Shown piece after piece: positions 13,886 to 26,640 of a stretch of 64,000 nucleotides of DNA. A program made the position numbers and the translations under genes. The notes beneath the pieces are model-generated. The model saw nothing but the letters and a program-made list of their open reading frames with translations. It had not been told where the DNA came from and made no database searches. Within the stretch, counting starts at the first letter, position 1. Each line of letters begins with the position of its first letter. Where the stretch lies: positions 25,662 to 89,661 of the forward strand of contig QNGE01003235.1 of assembly GCA_008508345.1 (NCBI GenBank). The letters are read 5' to 3'. Origin of the DNA: Paragonimus westermani. Its lineage: Eukaryota > Platyhelminthes > Trematoda > Plagiorchiida > Troglotrematidae.

Positions 13886-14631
13886 GGTCTATACAGACAG
13901 AACTTTATGTATGTTTCTGTCGTTCAGCTAACATTGACACTCCTGTAGTAATGGACTTTTTTTACAGTAAAGTTGGTACAACTTATATTTTTAGGATGAA
14001 TAATTGAAGAGATTGCATGAGACCGATCCAAGTTTGCGAAAGTTGGTGAATGACGCATAGCACAACTGGAGTGCCTGGCCTTCAGCTCAGATGAGGCAGA
14101 AACGCAGGTTGTTAACCCGGTTAGTTTAAAAAATGATAGAAGAGCGCTATCGCGAGAATTTTTATGTTGTGGCCCTTAAGTGTTTTCAACAGGCTTGTTA
14201 TCGGCATGAAGCCCCTAGATTTTGTGTAGTTTGTAAATGTAACAGAACTGTCGGTAAATATCTCAATGTGGACTGCACGCTACGCGCATGCGTGCATTTC
14301 GCACAGTCGTTTGCCTGTCCTAAACGATTGGCAGCCTGCTGGCAAAATGCTATGCATCACTCTTACAGTGCACATACTACCGACGGTTAAATGGATCTTA
14401 GTGATCTGGTTTTCCTATTCTCTTCACTGTCCTCAAACCAATATTACCTCGGTAATTTCGGTTAGAAATGTTTGTTGTTTTGTTTTTAGTCAGGCTAGCC
14501 ACTATCTCTCTTGAAATTTAACTCTGAATGGATGGAGACAGGCTAAATTCACGGTCAATCAGTCCAACTTTCTTCAATGAATTAAACACGGTTGTGTGAA
14601 TGGCACACCAACTACTACATGGTTTACGTAC

Positions 14632-14872
14632 CCGTTGGTCCAGGTGGTCCTTGCGGGCCAGTCAGTCCACGTTCACCGGCAGGACCAGTAGATCCTCGAG
14701 CTGATCGAACTGGTATGCGAACACGCCCTGGCCCCGAGGATGTTTGGCCTGAACACTCCAACTGCAAATGGCAACTGGATTCAGATTTCATTGTTAGGCC
14801 TGTCGATGCATAGGTTAAGTGTGGAGTGAGCTGAACTAAGAACGTTATCCAGATGAGTGACAAACAAAACAT
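14632..14872 (-). CDS. Collagen-like/C1q protein, first exon: signal peptide and Gly-X-Y repeats
   Basis: From Met at 14872 the minus-strand frame opens with a typical secretory signal, MFCLSLIWITFLVQL, followed by a short linker with two Cys residues. It then runs into collagen triplets, GSTGPAGERGLTGPQGPPGP. The exon ends at a donor (ACGG followed by GTACGT at 14631) in phase 1. I chose the inner Met because it starts directly before the hydrophobic core; the frame is open up to 14926. Only about seven triplets are visible, so further collagen exons may lie in the intron, or the protein may be short-stalked. The C1q exon at 10292-10521 on the same strand can be joined in phase, which suggests one secreted collagen-stalk/C1q-head gene spanning at least 4.6 kb. 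The Cys residues before the stalk could link chains. Confidence 0.7.
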
Positions 14873-15399
14873 TTTCCACTGTAAACATTTATGTAAATGA
14901 AAATTGAACATCATATGCTTGTACACATTTTAAATTGATGTTTTGGGTAAATGTGTGTCCTCATCCGTAGCCAATAAACAGCTGAGAAAAATTTGATTTG
15001 CTTTATCCAATCGGAAGCTGACATTCGATTTGTTTATAGTTCTACTTGGCAAGCTGATGAGGACCAATGCGCAACAATAGTCAGTTTGATGTTTTTATGA
15101 ATAGTTCGAAGTAATTGGGTTTATAAAAGTTTAGTTCAGACAGTTTTTGTAGAAATTCGGCTGGTAATCTAAAACGCTGATTTGCGAAGACACCTTCTCA
15201 AGTGACGAGTGCAAACGACATCCTGCACATCAGATTCTAGGTTTGGCATATCTTGCAAGTGGATAATCTGGTTTCCGTTTCAATATCATTTCTTGAAAGG
15301 CTACTGCAATTCTGTGAAATGCTGGTTGTTCTTCTGCATAATCTTACCCGTTTCCTTCCCGTTTTATCTTGAAGTTACGTATCGTATATACATGCATCT

Positions 15400-15870
15400 C
15401 TTTGACTGACTCAGAATCACTCTATGACGTACGTGCCACAAAGAGTACTCAGGACTTCGTTCGAGTAGACCATACAACACTGCTCGTGATGTCTCGTATT
15501 TATGGCATGGGAAATCCTCTACTCCTAGGGCACACAAATTACCTCCAAGGTTTCCGGCCTAATTTCTGATTGAACGGGCATTTTCAGACTGATATTGTGT
15601 TACCAGTGGTGTGTTACAATGTTTCGTACGAGTACCTCTACTGTTTATCTACTTTATGCTCGAAATCGGATGTCACCATTCATTGATGGCGTTAAAACTT
15701 TAACTACAGTGAACAGTATGTGTGTAAGTGACAATTTGCTATGTGATTTAAACATAGTACACCACCAGACTACAGAAAATCATCTCTCATTCAACAAGGC
15801 TAAATGTAAAGTGATACACTTCCGTCGTTTGGACTGTACAACTTACTTCCTCAGAGGTGATAAAACTGGG
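15400..15870 (+). pseudogene. LINE (CR1/jockey-like) reverse transcriptase relic
   Basis: Successive plus-strand frames give pieces of a non-LTR reverse transcriptase in the right order. At about 15440 there is DFVRVDHTTLL, the degraded counterpart of the FSKAFDRVDHTLLL motif. It is followed by the GMGNPLLLGHTNYLQG helix, then LNGHFQTDI. The stretch where the catalytic Y/F-A-D-D box should be is damaged. At about 15735-15840 NHLSFNKAKCKVIHF appears, the conserved region after the active site. At least two frame changes and several stops interrupt it, so the copy is dead. Neither end of the element is visible. Confidence 0.75.
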
Positions 15871-15989
15871 TAACCTCGCATGCGAACTGAACTTCGACAC
15901 GATTAGCTCAACCGGCCTTAACCTGTCTCCCGACAGTGGGTCAATGGACAAGAAAACCAGCTCGGTGCTTAAGCTATTCACCAGGATGC

Positions 15990-18900
15990 ATGTGCGGTTT
16001 CATTATTGTGTTTGCTTTGAGGACATATCCCTATCTTGAGATAGAGAGCCAAGCTTACCGTCGTCATTTCGTGAAGGAAGTTTGATTTGTTGTCAGGTTA
16101 CATCACGGAGCCACAGGGTGGGTTAATGCGCTATATTTCCCACCTCACATACATAAGCTTCGCAAACTGAGTCAATGTTTGTTGTGCCACCAGCACATCG
16201 GAGCAAACTTGATTCTGACGTAATGAATCCTCCTCCTCCTCCTCTTCCTGCTCCAGCAACAACAACAAAAAACAATAGCATCCCTTTCGAAGCATACTTA
16301 TATCTAGCGGAAGCATTCATCTCAAGGGTAACGTGCTAAAACGACAGCAACAGATGAACCGCTTGACCTGTAGATAGCATTCTTTTAGCATTTGTATTTG
16401 CAGTCGGCATCAACCTCCTGGAGTCTGTATTGGTTCCGACCTGATGCACAACTTCTGGTCACCAAACCAAATCTCCGCAAGACGATTTTTCTGGTCTGGA
16501 TTGGATTTTGATGTATAACCGGGTATACTTGTCATTGGTCACTTGGTATCGACCATGGATCACTCCACAAAACTACTGGGGAGGTGAGGCCCAAAGATCC
16601 TATCGATGCAGAGCATACACCACATACTGATAAGCAAGATCACTTTACAGAGATGTACAGTGAAGTAAGTTCACTAAATTTTTTCATTCAGGAAGCCGAG
16701 GGGTAGATCCGCCCAGCACTACGTACGAGCTAACTTCAGGTTAACAATCGTACACGTGTTCGACAGGGTCTACCGACGGAAGTGAGCCAATCTGATCTGA
16801 ATTATTCGGGCACAGGCGCATAGCCTGCCGAGTGGTAAATTAAGATGGTGAACTAGGACGGTAAATATCAAGGGAATTGTTTGTTGTGAGCTGAACATCT
16901 CACACAGTTGACCGTAGCTATCGTATTTCCATAGAATTTCCAGTCAGCCCTTCGTGAAACTAATTACTACATTCGAGTTTCGCGCTCCTCAGTGGTGAGG
17001 ATCATTGCTATGGCGAGAACCAGAACTTCCGCCACGGTTTTATGAGAAAAGCCTATGAAAATGCGACAACCGTAATAAAGTGTGTATGGTTCGTCTAACC
17101 CAAGTCCCTGCTGCTTATCAAAAATCAAAATATCGCTCAATAAGTTTGACGGTTCCTGTTACGTCAATTTGGGAAAGTCCCAGTCGTGGGGTCATCAGTT
17201 AGAGTTAACAGGCATTAGATGCATCTCCACTCGAGACGATCGGGCAATTAAACCACGACCCACAAGCGAATGTGGTGGGGTCTTTGCATACAGATGAGTG
17301 CCCGGTGCGAGGTCAATGGTGCCCTGGTCAACACGGTTGTTTCATTAAAGCGTGACCGGAGTTCTAGTCTCAGCAGTGGCAAGGATCTACGCTACTGGGA
17401 GCAGTTGTAGACTTACACAATTCCAATCGAAATAACGTAAAACAGGAACAATGAAATAGAGTGAAACTCCCGTAGGTTTCAGCGATTCTAATCAGTGGTA
17501 ATGTGGATTCTGCTGAATATGGCAAAATCACAGTGAGCATTGTAGTTTTAGCCCATCGTCCCACAAGTGTGAACCGCCACTCGACATCCGGAGTCCAGAC
17601 CCTTCACTATTCATAGATACGCGTTAACCAGATATGATATCTAGGACGAGGACTGAATATTTCTTGCATGGATTGTACAAGTAGCCTATAAATAGCTGTA
17701 AGCGGCATCAATAAGCGTACATCACTGAGTCCCACGAGTGCGACCCGGCTCCAGCATGATAATTTCGCCCACACCAAGTTGTATGTGGTCGCTGTTAGTT
17801 ATACTGAACAGTATGAGAACAGTATGGTCCAAAATAACTCAACATGACCAGAGTCAGGTTGACAGAAGCACAGATCAAATTAGTCGCCCCAGGGCTCACA
17901 AGTCCAACTTGCCTTCAGCGAAACGAAAGCATCGATTCTAAACCACCATCAAAAACCTTTACGCTTACAGTCATCGCAGTCCTAGAGGAGTCAGTCTGCA
18001 AACAAACACGATACTTGTAAGGAGTGGGTTGCGCTCTTTAACACCACCCAATTCAATCAATAATCATGTGTCAGCATGTTACCCTAGTTCGTAATCGCCT
18101 AACCAAGACCCCTGCGATGTGAACGTTTTGTGTCAAACCGGACTAACATGCCTTTGCATCCTGGATATGCCGCTTATCAGGAGAAAACAGATACCCAGAA
18201 AACAAGGCATCCCAATATGGACAACATTTTTGAGTAAGCTATCCACATAGATCTTGATAACTCAACAAGTTGTCTTCACCATGGCATGGGTAAAATGGTC
18301 AAATGAGATATGTTGACAGAAAATGTAACGACACGGCTCAGTAACGAGGCCACGTACGTGAGAGGGGCCAAGTGACGCTTCTTGTTTTCATGGCATGGCT
18401 ATAAAACGTCAGGTCAGATTCTAGAAATGGCACGATAAACCTGCAACCATAGCATAGCGTGCCTCAGATTCTGTTGGAAAATTGGTAGTTTTGGATCACT
18501 CTCTAAGTGCTTGTAAATCTGTTTCGTTCACTAATAGAGCTTCGTTAGAAAAACTATTTTCACTTTATCCATTTGCACTCATCGGCACACGCCGGTTCTC
18601 AGTTCAGCACTGCCTTCCAAGCTTTCAAACGGTTAGAAAGACGAGTGTGAACGGTCACGTTTTATCGAGCATAGACCGTGGCGATCAAAATACTGAGTCA
18701 GTGACGTCTAGTGACCTTACTGGAAATGCACGTACACCCTCACAGCCAGATTAGCCGGCTGTTGTTTCAGCGGTGTGTTGTGCTCGTGCGCTCGGCCGTC
18801 TCCGTCAGGAGACCTGTTCATTTTGCGGCAATCTTCTGGTCTGGACTCCGGACTTCCTCGTAGGGAAACAACTCCGGGACATGACAGATGTATGCGTTAG

Positions 18901-19650
18901 CGTGCTTTCAATACGGCCAATTCAGTAGGTACGCATGCTTGCACCACGGCGAATTCCCTTGATCAAATGAAGATACATTTTTGTCGTAGAACACATCACT
19001 TAAACGCAGACCCATGCTATTTGCCGTGGAGAGGTCAAGTACCTGCCCACTTCCACGTGACCCGGCTGGCTGTATTATTTTCAAGTCCGACGGAAAATCA
19101 TTTAGTCAGAAATAAATGAGGACGGCTATCCTCCGCCACTGCGAATAAAGATTATGGATAAAAATCTTTTCTCACAAAATACGCTCAGATTTGGTTTTTT
19201 GGCGAAATTCTTCACTTTACATAGAATAGAGGAGGAACGATCATGCTATACTACTCAGTGGCCAGGCAGAGTTACTTAATCAAACATTGAAGTAATCGGC
19301 GGGAAATGCACAAAGGAACCTTCGGTTGCACTCTGGTATGAAATGGTATTTCCCATACGTGAACTTATCACTGGCAACCGTAGCGTCTTTGGACCACCGT
19401 TACCTGCGAACGAATTCTTTTATTTTAGGTAGTGTTAAAGCGTATATTCCCTGTTCTGATTTTCCGAACAAACAATACTGGTGCCATCCGCGTCCATAGC
19501 TCACCACACTAGTACCATCAGGAAACTCACGGTGAATGGCGACCCATTCATCAGAGCATGATCAGCTATGTTTCAAGCAGAATCTCCTTACTGGAATGGA
19601 TAGCACGTGGGCGCATCAATCAATTAATCGTAAACCCCCGGATTTCAGTC
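15990..19650. other. Region without a supported gene
   Basis: No recognisable protein motif. It contains a CCT/CAA simple repeat near 16230-16270 and short open frames, the longest being 90 codons at 18482-18754, without domains. The part from 19536 may be the decayed upstream end of the Gypsy relic that follows, but I could not align it. Confidence 0.35.
16228..16270. repeat. Simple repeats (CCT)n and (CAA)n
   Basis: About six CCT/CTT-type triplets followed by CAA triplets. The apparent Gly- and Glu-rich peptides on the minus strand are translations of this microsatellite, not genes. Confidence 0.75.
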
Positions 19651-19779
19651 CGTTTGTTAAACAATGCGCAGCTATTTTACTGAATTTCGCTTCAGTATTT
19701 TTCGTGTTGTATTCCTAATTTTCCTTATCGTGCAACTCAAAGCGTTTGTTCCACAACCACTCCCTCCTGACCTCTTATC

Positions 19780-20160
19780 CACGGTTATCGCTGGTACTTC
19801 CCCAATAGGTAACAGTGTTGTATTAGATCAAGACCGACATCCAGTTTTGCATATTTTGATATTAATTTATGCTGTTGAGCATGTTCGTGCACAAGATGAA
19901 AGAGAAGCATTTGCTGTTTCTGTGTTTGAACGGATTCCTCATAAAAACCTTCTTGGACCACACTTTAGCCTTATATCTGATCACGAACAGTTAAATGTTT
20001 TATACCATCCTTATTAATTCACTTGCCTCGTCGTCAGCAACAAACGTAGTCCTTAAAGTAAGACTTCATATTATGTGCATACAAGTTAAAAAGACTTCAC
20101 AAATGGCTGTAAGCATTACTGCAAAAATTGAGAATAGAAATCGTTTCATGGACATCTTTA
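19780..20160 (+). pseudogene. Ty3/Gypsy RNase H relic
   Basis: The frame ending at 20017 carries the order of a retroelement RNase H: VVLDQDRHPVLHI, then DEREAFAVSVFERIPHKNLL, then LLGPHFSLISDHEQLNVLYH. This corresponds to the usual QDGHPV, ExEALA and TDHexLxxLYHP blocks. The last Asp is retained in SDH, while the first catalytic Asp region is degraded. After a stop the similarity continues in a second frame at 20025-20160 with LASSSAT. It lies head to head with the minus-strand Gypsy relic that starts at 20235, so at least two insertions met here. Confidence 0.65.
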
Positions 20161-20234
20161 TAATAAATCCATCACGCAATATCACTTCTAAAGGTTAACT
20201 AGTACAGGTTGATTAAAACCTGACAATAGCGCAC

Positions 20235-21720
20235 TCACAACCGGACAGTGAGGAAACATCTACATCTACCAAGATTCAGTATCAAAGAATACTTGATAGA
20301 TAAATAGTTTTCTGTTGTCCTACAGTTCAGTTCAGACAGCGTCAAAACCTGGCTAACAGATTCAACGACATCTCCCTTCTGTTTCAGTATGGCTTTGATC
20401 CCCGCGTCACCTTCATCTGTTTGAACAATAAGGCTCTGTTCAGTCACTTGTAATTTCAGCGTCAGTTACCTGTTCTTCGCCAGTTGTTGCACTTTGAGTA
20501 AAGCCCGGTTGATTCTTTCTTATCACTAAAACCAGAAATTCCTCCTCATTATTTAGCTTGATGGACTTGCGAGGTTGTTAACCTTTTTGATGAGGCGACA
20601 GCAGAACCCAGTGCGACTAAGAAACTGTTTCAACGCTGTCTTTGATGTTGACACCGAATTAGCTTCGATTGTTATCAGTTAATCGGTTAGTATTTGGACC
20701 TCGCCCTGATGGGCGTTGTGGCCCACTAGTAGTACTGTTTGTTTCGCTAGTGGTGCCTTTGGACTATCGATCTGTAGTCTTCTGCAATACAGCTGAAACA
20801 CGCGTTGGTCCTGCTAGCCTCATTGGCCTCGTAGTTAACAATATCGTCTCCAGAGATAGCGGCACTGAGTACTTCTTCCAGTGCCTTGATCATCAGTCAC
20901 CTGAATCTAAAAGGATCACTTTGTGGTCCAAATGATGGGCGTTGACACTAACGTCATTTTATTCTCTCACGGTGAAAACTGTTTTATCATGATTCAGTTA
21001 GTTGATCGGCACTAGCCAGTGTGCTGATCGCAGGTCTAACACCTAGAATATCATGGTGTTCTGAAGACTGCCGAAGCTCTCTGACGTCACTGAGACAACC
21101 ACGACTTTACTCACTGTAGCTTCAATCAGCCTTGTGAAGTCAACATGAAATTGTAATTTCCAACAGGGTTGCTTCATCAGCAAAGCAGCGGGAATAAATG
21201 GACCATTCGCCTCCTCAGCAACTTGCTTCATAACGTCTTTTTTCCGTGCAGTTTGCTGTTGGAACCAAATGGTCGGAATATCTCCGGCTGAATGAGAATT
21301 TCATGTTCATATCTTACTAACCGTACGGGTCGCGGTTCGTAGTAAACAATTTTCGGAGGTTGTGTTCCGTTTCATTCAAGTTGGAATCTACTTAATTGCA
21401 TTCCCTCGAATTTGTCCACACTATGAGAGGCGCTTTCTTTTTAGTATAAACAACTCCTACATAAGCTCATCATGTTGCATATCATTCACGGCTTTAGCAC
21501 AGTCGAGAAGATCTACTCCCTATATAATCTGATCTATGTCAAGAGAAATGCTGCACGGCTGTCCGTTCATACGTCCAGTGATTCGAACAGGATGTTCTGC
21601 CGGGTCAAGTGATTATAAGTCTACCTTGTAGCAACCGTATTGAATAATATTTCCGCCAGTCTCATCTCATCGTATACTATTGATGATTTTGCTTTCTGTC
21701 CACTTTTACTTCAGTCATGC
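20235..21720 (-). pseudogene. Ty3/Gypsy protease-RT-RNase H relic
   Basis: Read on the minus strand from about 21720 to 20235, the pieces appear in the canonical Gypsy pol order. At about 21620-21500 there is a protease-like stretch, EHPVRITGRMNGQPCSISLD, where the DTG is degraded to LDI. At 21231-21045 the RT beginning shows KLQFHVDFTRLIEATV followed by ESFGSLQNTMIF. At about 21040-20940 a degraded LDLRSAHWLVP and KTVFTVRE follow. At about 20730 LAKQTVLLVGHNAHQGEV matches the region after the active site. At 20447-20235 is RNase H, VQTDEGDAGIKAILKQKGDVV. Numerous stops and frameshifts are present. The YxDD box is not legible. Confidence 0.72.
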
Positions 21721-21949
21721 AGAAAACCCAACTTGTTCTGTGTCGCGTTAGCTTGACACAGTTTCTCCGTGCACTCTCACTCTTCTAGATCGGACACTAA
21801 TTCACGAGATCACCGCACTGTGTCTTTGCTTTCATTGTCTTCGTGTTTCAATGTTACGAGTAAGACAGGATGTTTCTCCGCCGGATTATTGAGCGTTCAT
21901 GCCAATCGGGATCATCAGTGATTGGAACAGTCTAGCCAAGCAATGCCAT

Positions 21950-23215
21950 TCATAGCTTGAGAGATTTCTTCGAATTTGTTGAAGCGATGAAATAACCGAA
22001 CGTAATAGGCAGGCATCTATTCCCGCTTGACGTTACATCAACAGTGTCCCACTTAATGAGACCATTGACATTCCAAGACAGTGTATTGAGAGTAATGATG
22101 TCGGCGTGGGACAACCAATAGGAAAACGAACGTGGTTATTATATCGCTGCACAAACCACGTTCCGTTAAAGTTGTGCGGCAAGTTCTACCGTCAACAGGA
22201 CGGGGTAGTAATGAGGTCACCACTAGATCCACCACTGGCTAATATCTCTATGGCAAAGGTAGAGTGTATTTCGTTGGCTGACAAAATACAATCAGTCACT
22301 CTCTACAAGTGTTATGTAGACGATGTTATATGTATGACAGATGAATCGAAAATCCTCTGCCAAGTACTGACTCATTTCACTTCTGACCATAAGAATAATC
22401 ATTCTACAATGGAACCCGAATCACCAGCAGGTATAGCGTTCTTAGATGCGCTGCTGTCTGTTGATGAGTATGGCACTATACAGCGGAAAGTAAATCGTAA
22501 GGCAACTTGGACGATCCAGTATACAAACTCCAATACTTCTGTACCAATAAGGCAAAGTATGAATCAAATCCGACATCTGATAGACATGACCACGAAAATA
22601 TGTTCCAGTGACACCACTGAAGAGGAGAGAGTTTATATTTGATACACTCGTTCAAAATGGCTATTCGCAAAAACATGCTGGTAAGTATTAAGGTGGAAAA
22701 ACCACAAACTGTAGGTAAAACGTCTGTTTGTTTTTTTTCTCGTCGTTCAAAGATGGTAGCGTCACTGAAAGCGTAACCAAAAGGCTTAATGTGGCAATTA
22801 ATAAAACATACTTCGAGGCTGAACTATGGGCTCAGTTCACCTCCACAAAAATATTGCGCTCCCACTTAAACGATATATTGCTTATTCATGCCGCCTCCTT
22901 TTGTGTTTACCGTTTCATTTGTCTCTGTAGAACGAGCTACATGAACTGCACAGCACGGCGGTTATCTGAACGCATTCGGAGTACCAGCCGGTGTGGCTAA
23001 CACGAAGTCGTTGCGCCTTTTATCGAGCCAGACCATCTGATCAATCCAACCGATTCGTTCAATAAAACCTATTGAATATTTGAGACACAATCCAGGCAAA
23101 TTAAGGGTCGTATATTGCCATTTGCTGAGGCAATTGCAATTCCCCTGCATTCACCACAACTGGGCGCTCAAAAACGACTAGTCAAATCGTTGTACAATCT
23201 ATGAGCGCGTACCGA
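21950..23215 (+). pseudogene. Penelope-like element A: reverse transcriptase and GIY-YIG relic
   Basis: A plus-strand PLE copy. The frame 22106-22642 is an RT core. FYRQQDGVVMRSPLDPPLAN corresponds to the FYRQxDGVAMGSPLGP motif, and CYVDDVICM holds the YVDD active site. FLDALLSV and WTIQYTNSNTSVP follow. A decayed upstream RT part is readable from about 21950. Across a break, the frame 22728-23000 enters the endonuclease linker, NVAINKTYFEAELW, and the GIY-YIG region, CLCRTSYMNCTARRLSERI, in which conserved Gly/Gly positions are lost. The C-terminal part follows to about 23215 (EPDHLINPTDSF, RLVKSLYNL) with stops. The RT active site is intact but the protein is broken into several frames. Confidence 0.8.
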
Positions 23216-26200
23216 AACCCTGGATAAGATGAGTGCATGTATGTCACGCTTCTCTTGGAGAATTCGCACAGTTCACGTGATTACTGTTATGTAACTAAGT
23301 CTCATGACTCAAACCAGACAGACACTATTGGCGGACATTTCCTGCTCCAGTTATTCGTTATCTGCCATCCCTACCGAATCGATATAAATGTGTTATATTT
23401 AGCCTGGAGATGAAACACTGAAAGTGAGCCAAGGGGGATCTGCTGTGATTGAAGTCACTGGAACATTTTGGCGATGTAAAAGTGTCTTGGGGAATTAAGG
23501 ATGGAGTTATTCTCCTCATTCTTGGTATGGAAGGTGTGTCTATGGTTTTCACATCAAACTCAAAGCTTGGACTGTTGTGGGCACTCTCTAATCAAAGGTG
23601 GTACCGGTGTAAAAAATGTGATGTGTTTGCATGTTCGTCTGCCTTAGCATTCCAGTGGTTCACGCAGATGTAGCCTAGTGCCTTTCAAACAGCTTCCTTC
23701 TCATGGTACTGGTCACTGTTATATCTCCTTCAGACATCCCAAAATAAACCACCAAGGGTAACAAGACTAATCCTTATCAAGAACACGGTGAAGTAATACA
23801 CACTGTATGCTAAATGTGCGCAAGAGAAGTGTGTCAATATCTGATTCATGGTGTCAGTTCGCATCTTAATTCACTTGAAGCTAGTCATAGGGGAGTTATT
23901 TGAGAAAGGATCATTTACTCGGTAGTAAAAATACCAATCACTCAGAGGAAATAAAAAAATTGCTAACAACTGTCTCGGTCAAATTTAAAAGAATTCCCAA
24001 CTATCGGCCTTTGGTACACCCAGGGCCGTTTTGATCACCACAGATAACACGAAAGTGGCTTGATAAGGGGCTTGGCTTTAAAGCAGACTACTTAGTGTTA
24101 GTAGCTAGTGAATCATAGCTCAAAAATCCGTGACCACCTGTGTCAGTCCAAAAAGTAAGGTTCAACGCAGTTGATGTGATGAGAAAAGTGAAGATCAAGA
24201 ACCTCAAATAGTACGAAGAGTTATGAGAAGGCTATGACTGCTGAAAAAGATCTCACAGTCACAGTAGGGTGGCCAACCGTTTCTTCTTCATATGGCTTTA
24301 TTGTCGGTTGACTTAGTAATGTATTTGTTTGAGCTGGTGATCTATATGTTGAATATGTTGTACCTGTTCGATATGCTAGCCATTGTTCGTGGCATGTTTA
24401 TATAACCGGCTAAATCTTGGATTCGGCCGTTTTCAAAATTGTTGTTAGTAATCCTTTTAATGTAAAGCCAGGAAATTGTGGACTGTCTGCAACGTTTTTC
24501 ATTTGTAGTGACCAGCAATCGTGTGGCTTCTCTAAAGATCCCGGCTGCAACCATGTTTTATTGCTTGTCTGTTCTGTACGCATGGTTCCGTGTACGCCTG
24601 CAATAGAAGGTCTGATATGAACTCAATGCCACTTTCTTCAGCCGTGCAGCGAATGTTTGCTCCTTTTCTGACGACCCATCTGTTCCTCCATTATTCAAAG
24701 TCGTTTGACCTGGACTTTTTCGAGCATTGTTTAACGCACTCGAAGTTTCCACGCACTTCTCTCTTGGCACGTTATTGAGTGATGCCAAGTGGGCTGGGGC
24801 CCATCTCGCGCTTCTCTTCTTTCTTCTCTCGGTTGCTGCCGTTGGTCCCAAATTAGGCTAAAACTAACTGCTTATCATATTCTCTAATATTGCTGAAAAT
24901 ATATGGTTTGTTTCCAAACCCTGACGCATTCTTTTAGTTTGATATCTGATGGGACTACGTTTCGACTGCTCTTTAGAAAAGACGTTTCAAATTGTTAGTG
25001 TACGAGGGTAGAGCGCATCCACACTTGTCCACTACACATTCTCCGATTGTTTGGCCTTGTATGCCAGATGAGCACTGAATTTACGCCACTCAGATAAAGA
25101 AAACTGACATTTAATTTGCATGTGTTTTTTAACTTCATTCTTTTTATTTTCGCTTGTCACCTCAGCAACTCGTTTAAAGAACTCTAATTTTTAAGATAGT
25201 GGTTCATGTGCGATCGTCGTACAAATGATTTTCTTATATCCCACCATTGAAGTGACTGTCATTTTTCCGTTGTTCACGAAAATTCAGTAGTCATTGAAAA
25301 ACCACGTTTTCTAAAATCTGTGCCTTATAGCCGTGCCTTTACTGTTTCACGCTGACCGATCTAGCTATTCCCTTTTGTAGGTATGTTTAACCAACTCGAG
25401 AGGAAACTGCGCCTAAATTATGATTATCCGGCTTGAATGCTGTTTTATATACATCTGCGACCTGTATCAGTGCACCTCGGAGATGAGTGACTGAGCTCGC
25501 GATGCGCGCAACTAAACTAACATTTCACTAGGTTGAAGCAATCGGGTGTGATTAATCAAAATTGTTAGTTTCACTGGCGTCTATTTGTGGTGACTGGACA
25601 AAGTCCATGAATGAGGGAACTTCCCCAAAGTACAGGGTATTCGATACACCCACTTTGTTTATGGGTGGTCACAAACAATGGAATTCAGCGGAACACATGA
25701 TATCCACGGTGAGGCCTTGAGCTTCAGTTTATTTATTTCTGTTTCTGAATTTTTCCCGCACCCCGGAAATGATTGAACGATTTGATTTTGGTTCACTGCC
25801 TTCTCTGGAGGACTTTGATGACAATTACACGAAAGCTGAAGCAACTGTGTTTCAGTTTCGCAGCTGCATTGGTGCAGTTTTCGGCTGACGTTCACAAGAA
25901 GACGGAAGGGATACTTCCCAACTTATCGACCTCCAAACAGCACATTGGTTTGCTGTGAATTGAGTCTTTTTGCAAACAGTTGGTGGTAAACGCTGTACCC
26001 TACCTTCCTTTTCATTTTGGATCCCTGTATCCTCTGTGACCATCTATTGAACTGACTTATATTTTGTGTGGACAGTTCAAGATTTTACTGATCGTGATGG
26101 TGATTTTCTTCTTCGTTTCATTATCTCTATTAATCGTTTGTTTGACGTTCTTACTGTTGTATACCATTGTTCGAGAAGTCGTATTAGACCTTTTTGCTAA

Positions 26201-26640
26201 ATCTCAAGGAAATTTGATATGTGGACTATACCTAGAACAGTCTAAAAAGAGTTTGGTGGGTTCAGAGCCGAAACAATACTAGAGAATATCAATAATTGGT
26301 TCACCAACCTCTACAGGTCTAGGTGCTAAGTGGTATGTGGCGAATTGTCATAAACAATTTCGTCCTGCTCACTATAAACCTGCAGTTCCTCAAGATAATT
26401 TTGTAATAAACTCGATATTAATGACTTCGGCGAATACCACTGAGTTGCTAAGAAAGATCTGTGTAAACTGCAACCTGATTACCTACTGCAAGTTCACAAA
26501 GCAACTTGAGTATTGTAATGACGTAGAATTGAACAATTGCGAGTAGCAATTGTCCTGCAGTTTACGTCGCTGCCAAAGAGCGGTGTCTACTAATGCCACC
26601 GTCAGTGGTCTACTTGAACGAGACAGTAGTATTCTCGTCA
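23216..26640. other. Region without a supported gene
   Basis: No transposon or host domain recognised. A minus-strand frame of 97 codons at 24558-24851 is basic and Ser/Thr/Asn-rich with no family match. A plus-strand frame at 26064-26282 encodes one strongly hydrophobic segment (ILLIVMVIFFFVSLSLLIV), compatible with a membrane helix or with chance translation of T-rich DNA. The plus-strand frame 26337-26546 has several Cys but no pattern I can name. Confidence 0.3.

Noticed and set aside
14592..14813. Pro/Gly-rich plus-strand frame opposite the collagen exon
   Set aside because: It is the antisense shadow of the Gly-X-Y repeats. The minus strand has the signal peptide and donor.
16123..16320. 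Gly-rich and Glu-rich minus-strand peptides
   Set aside because: They are translations of the CCT microsatellite in two frames.
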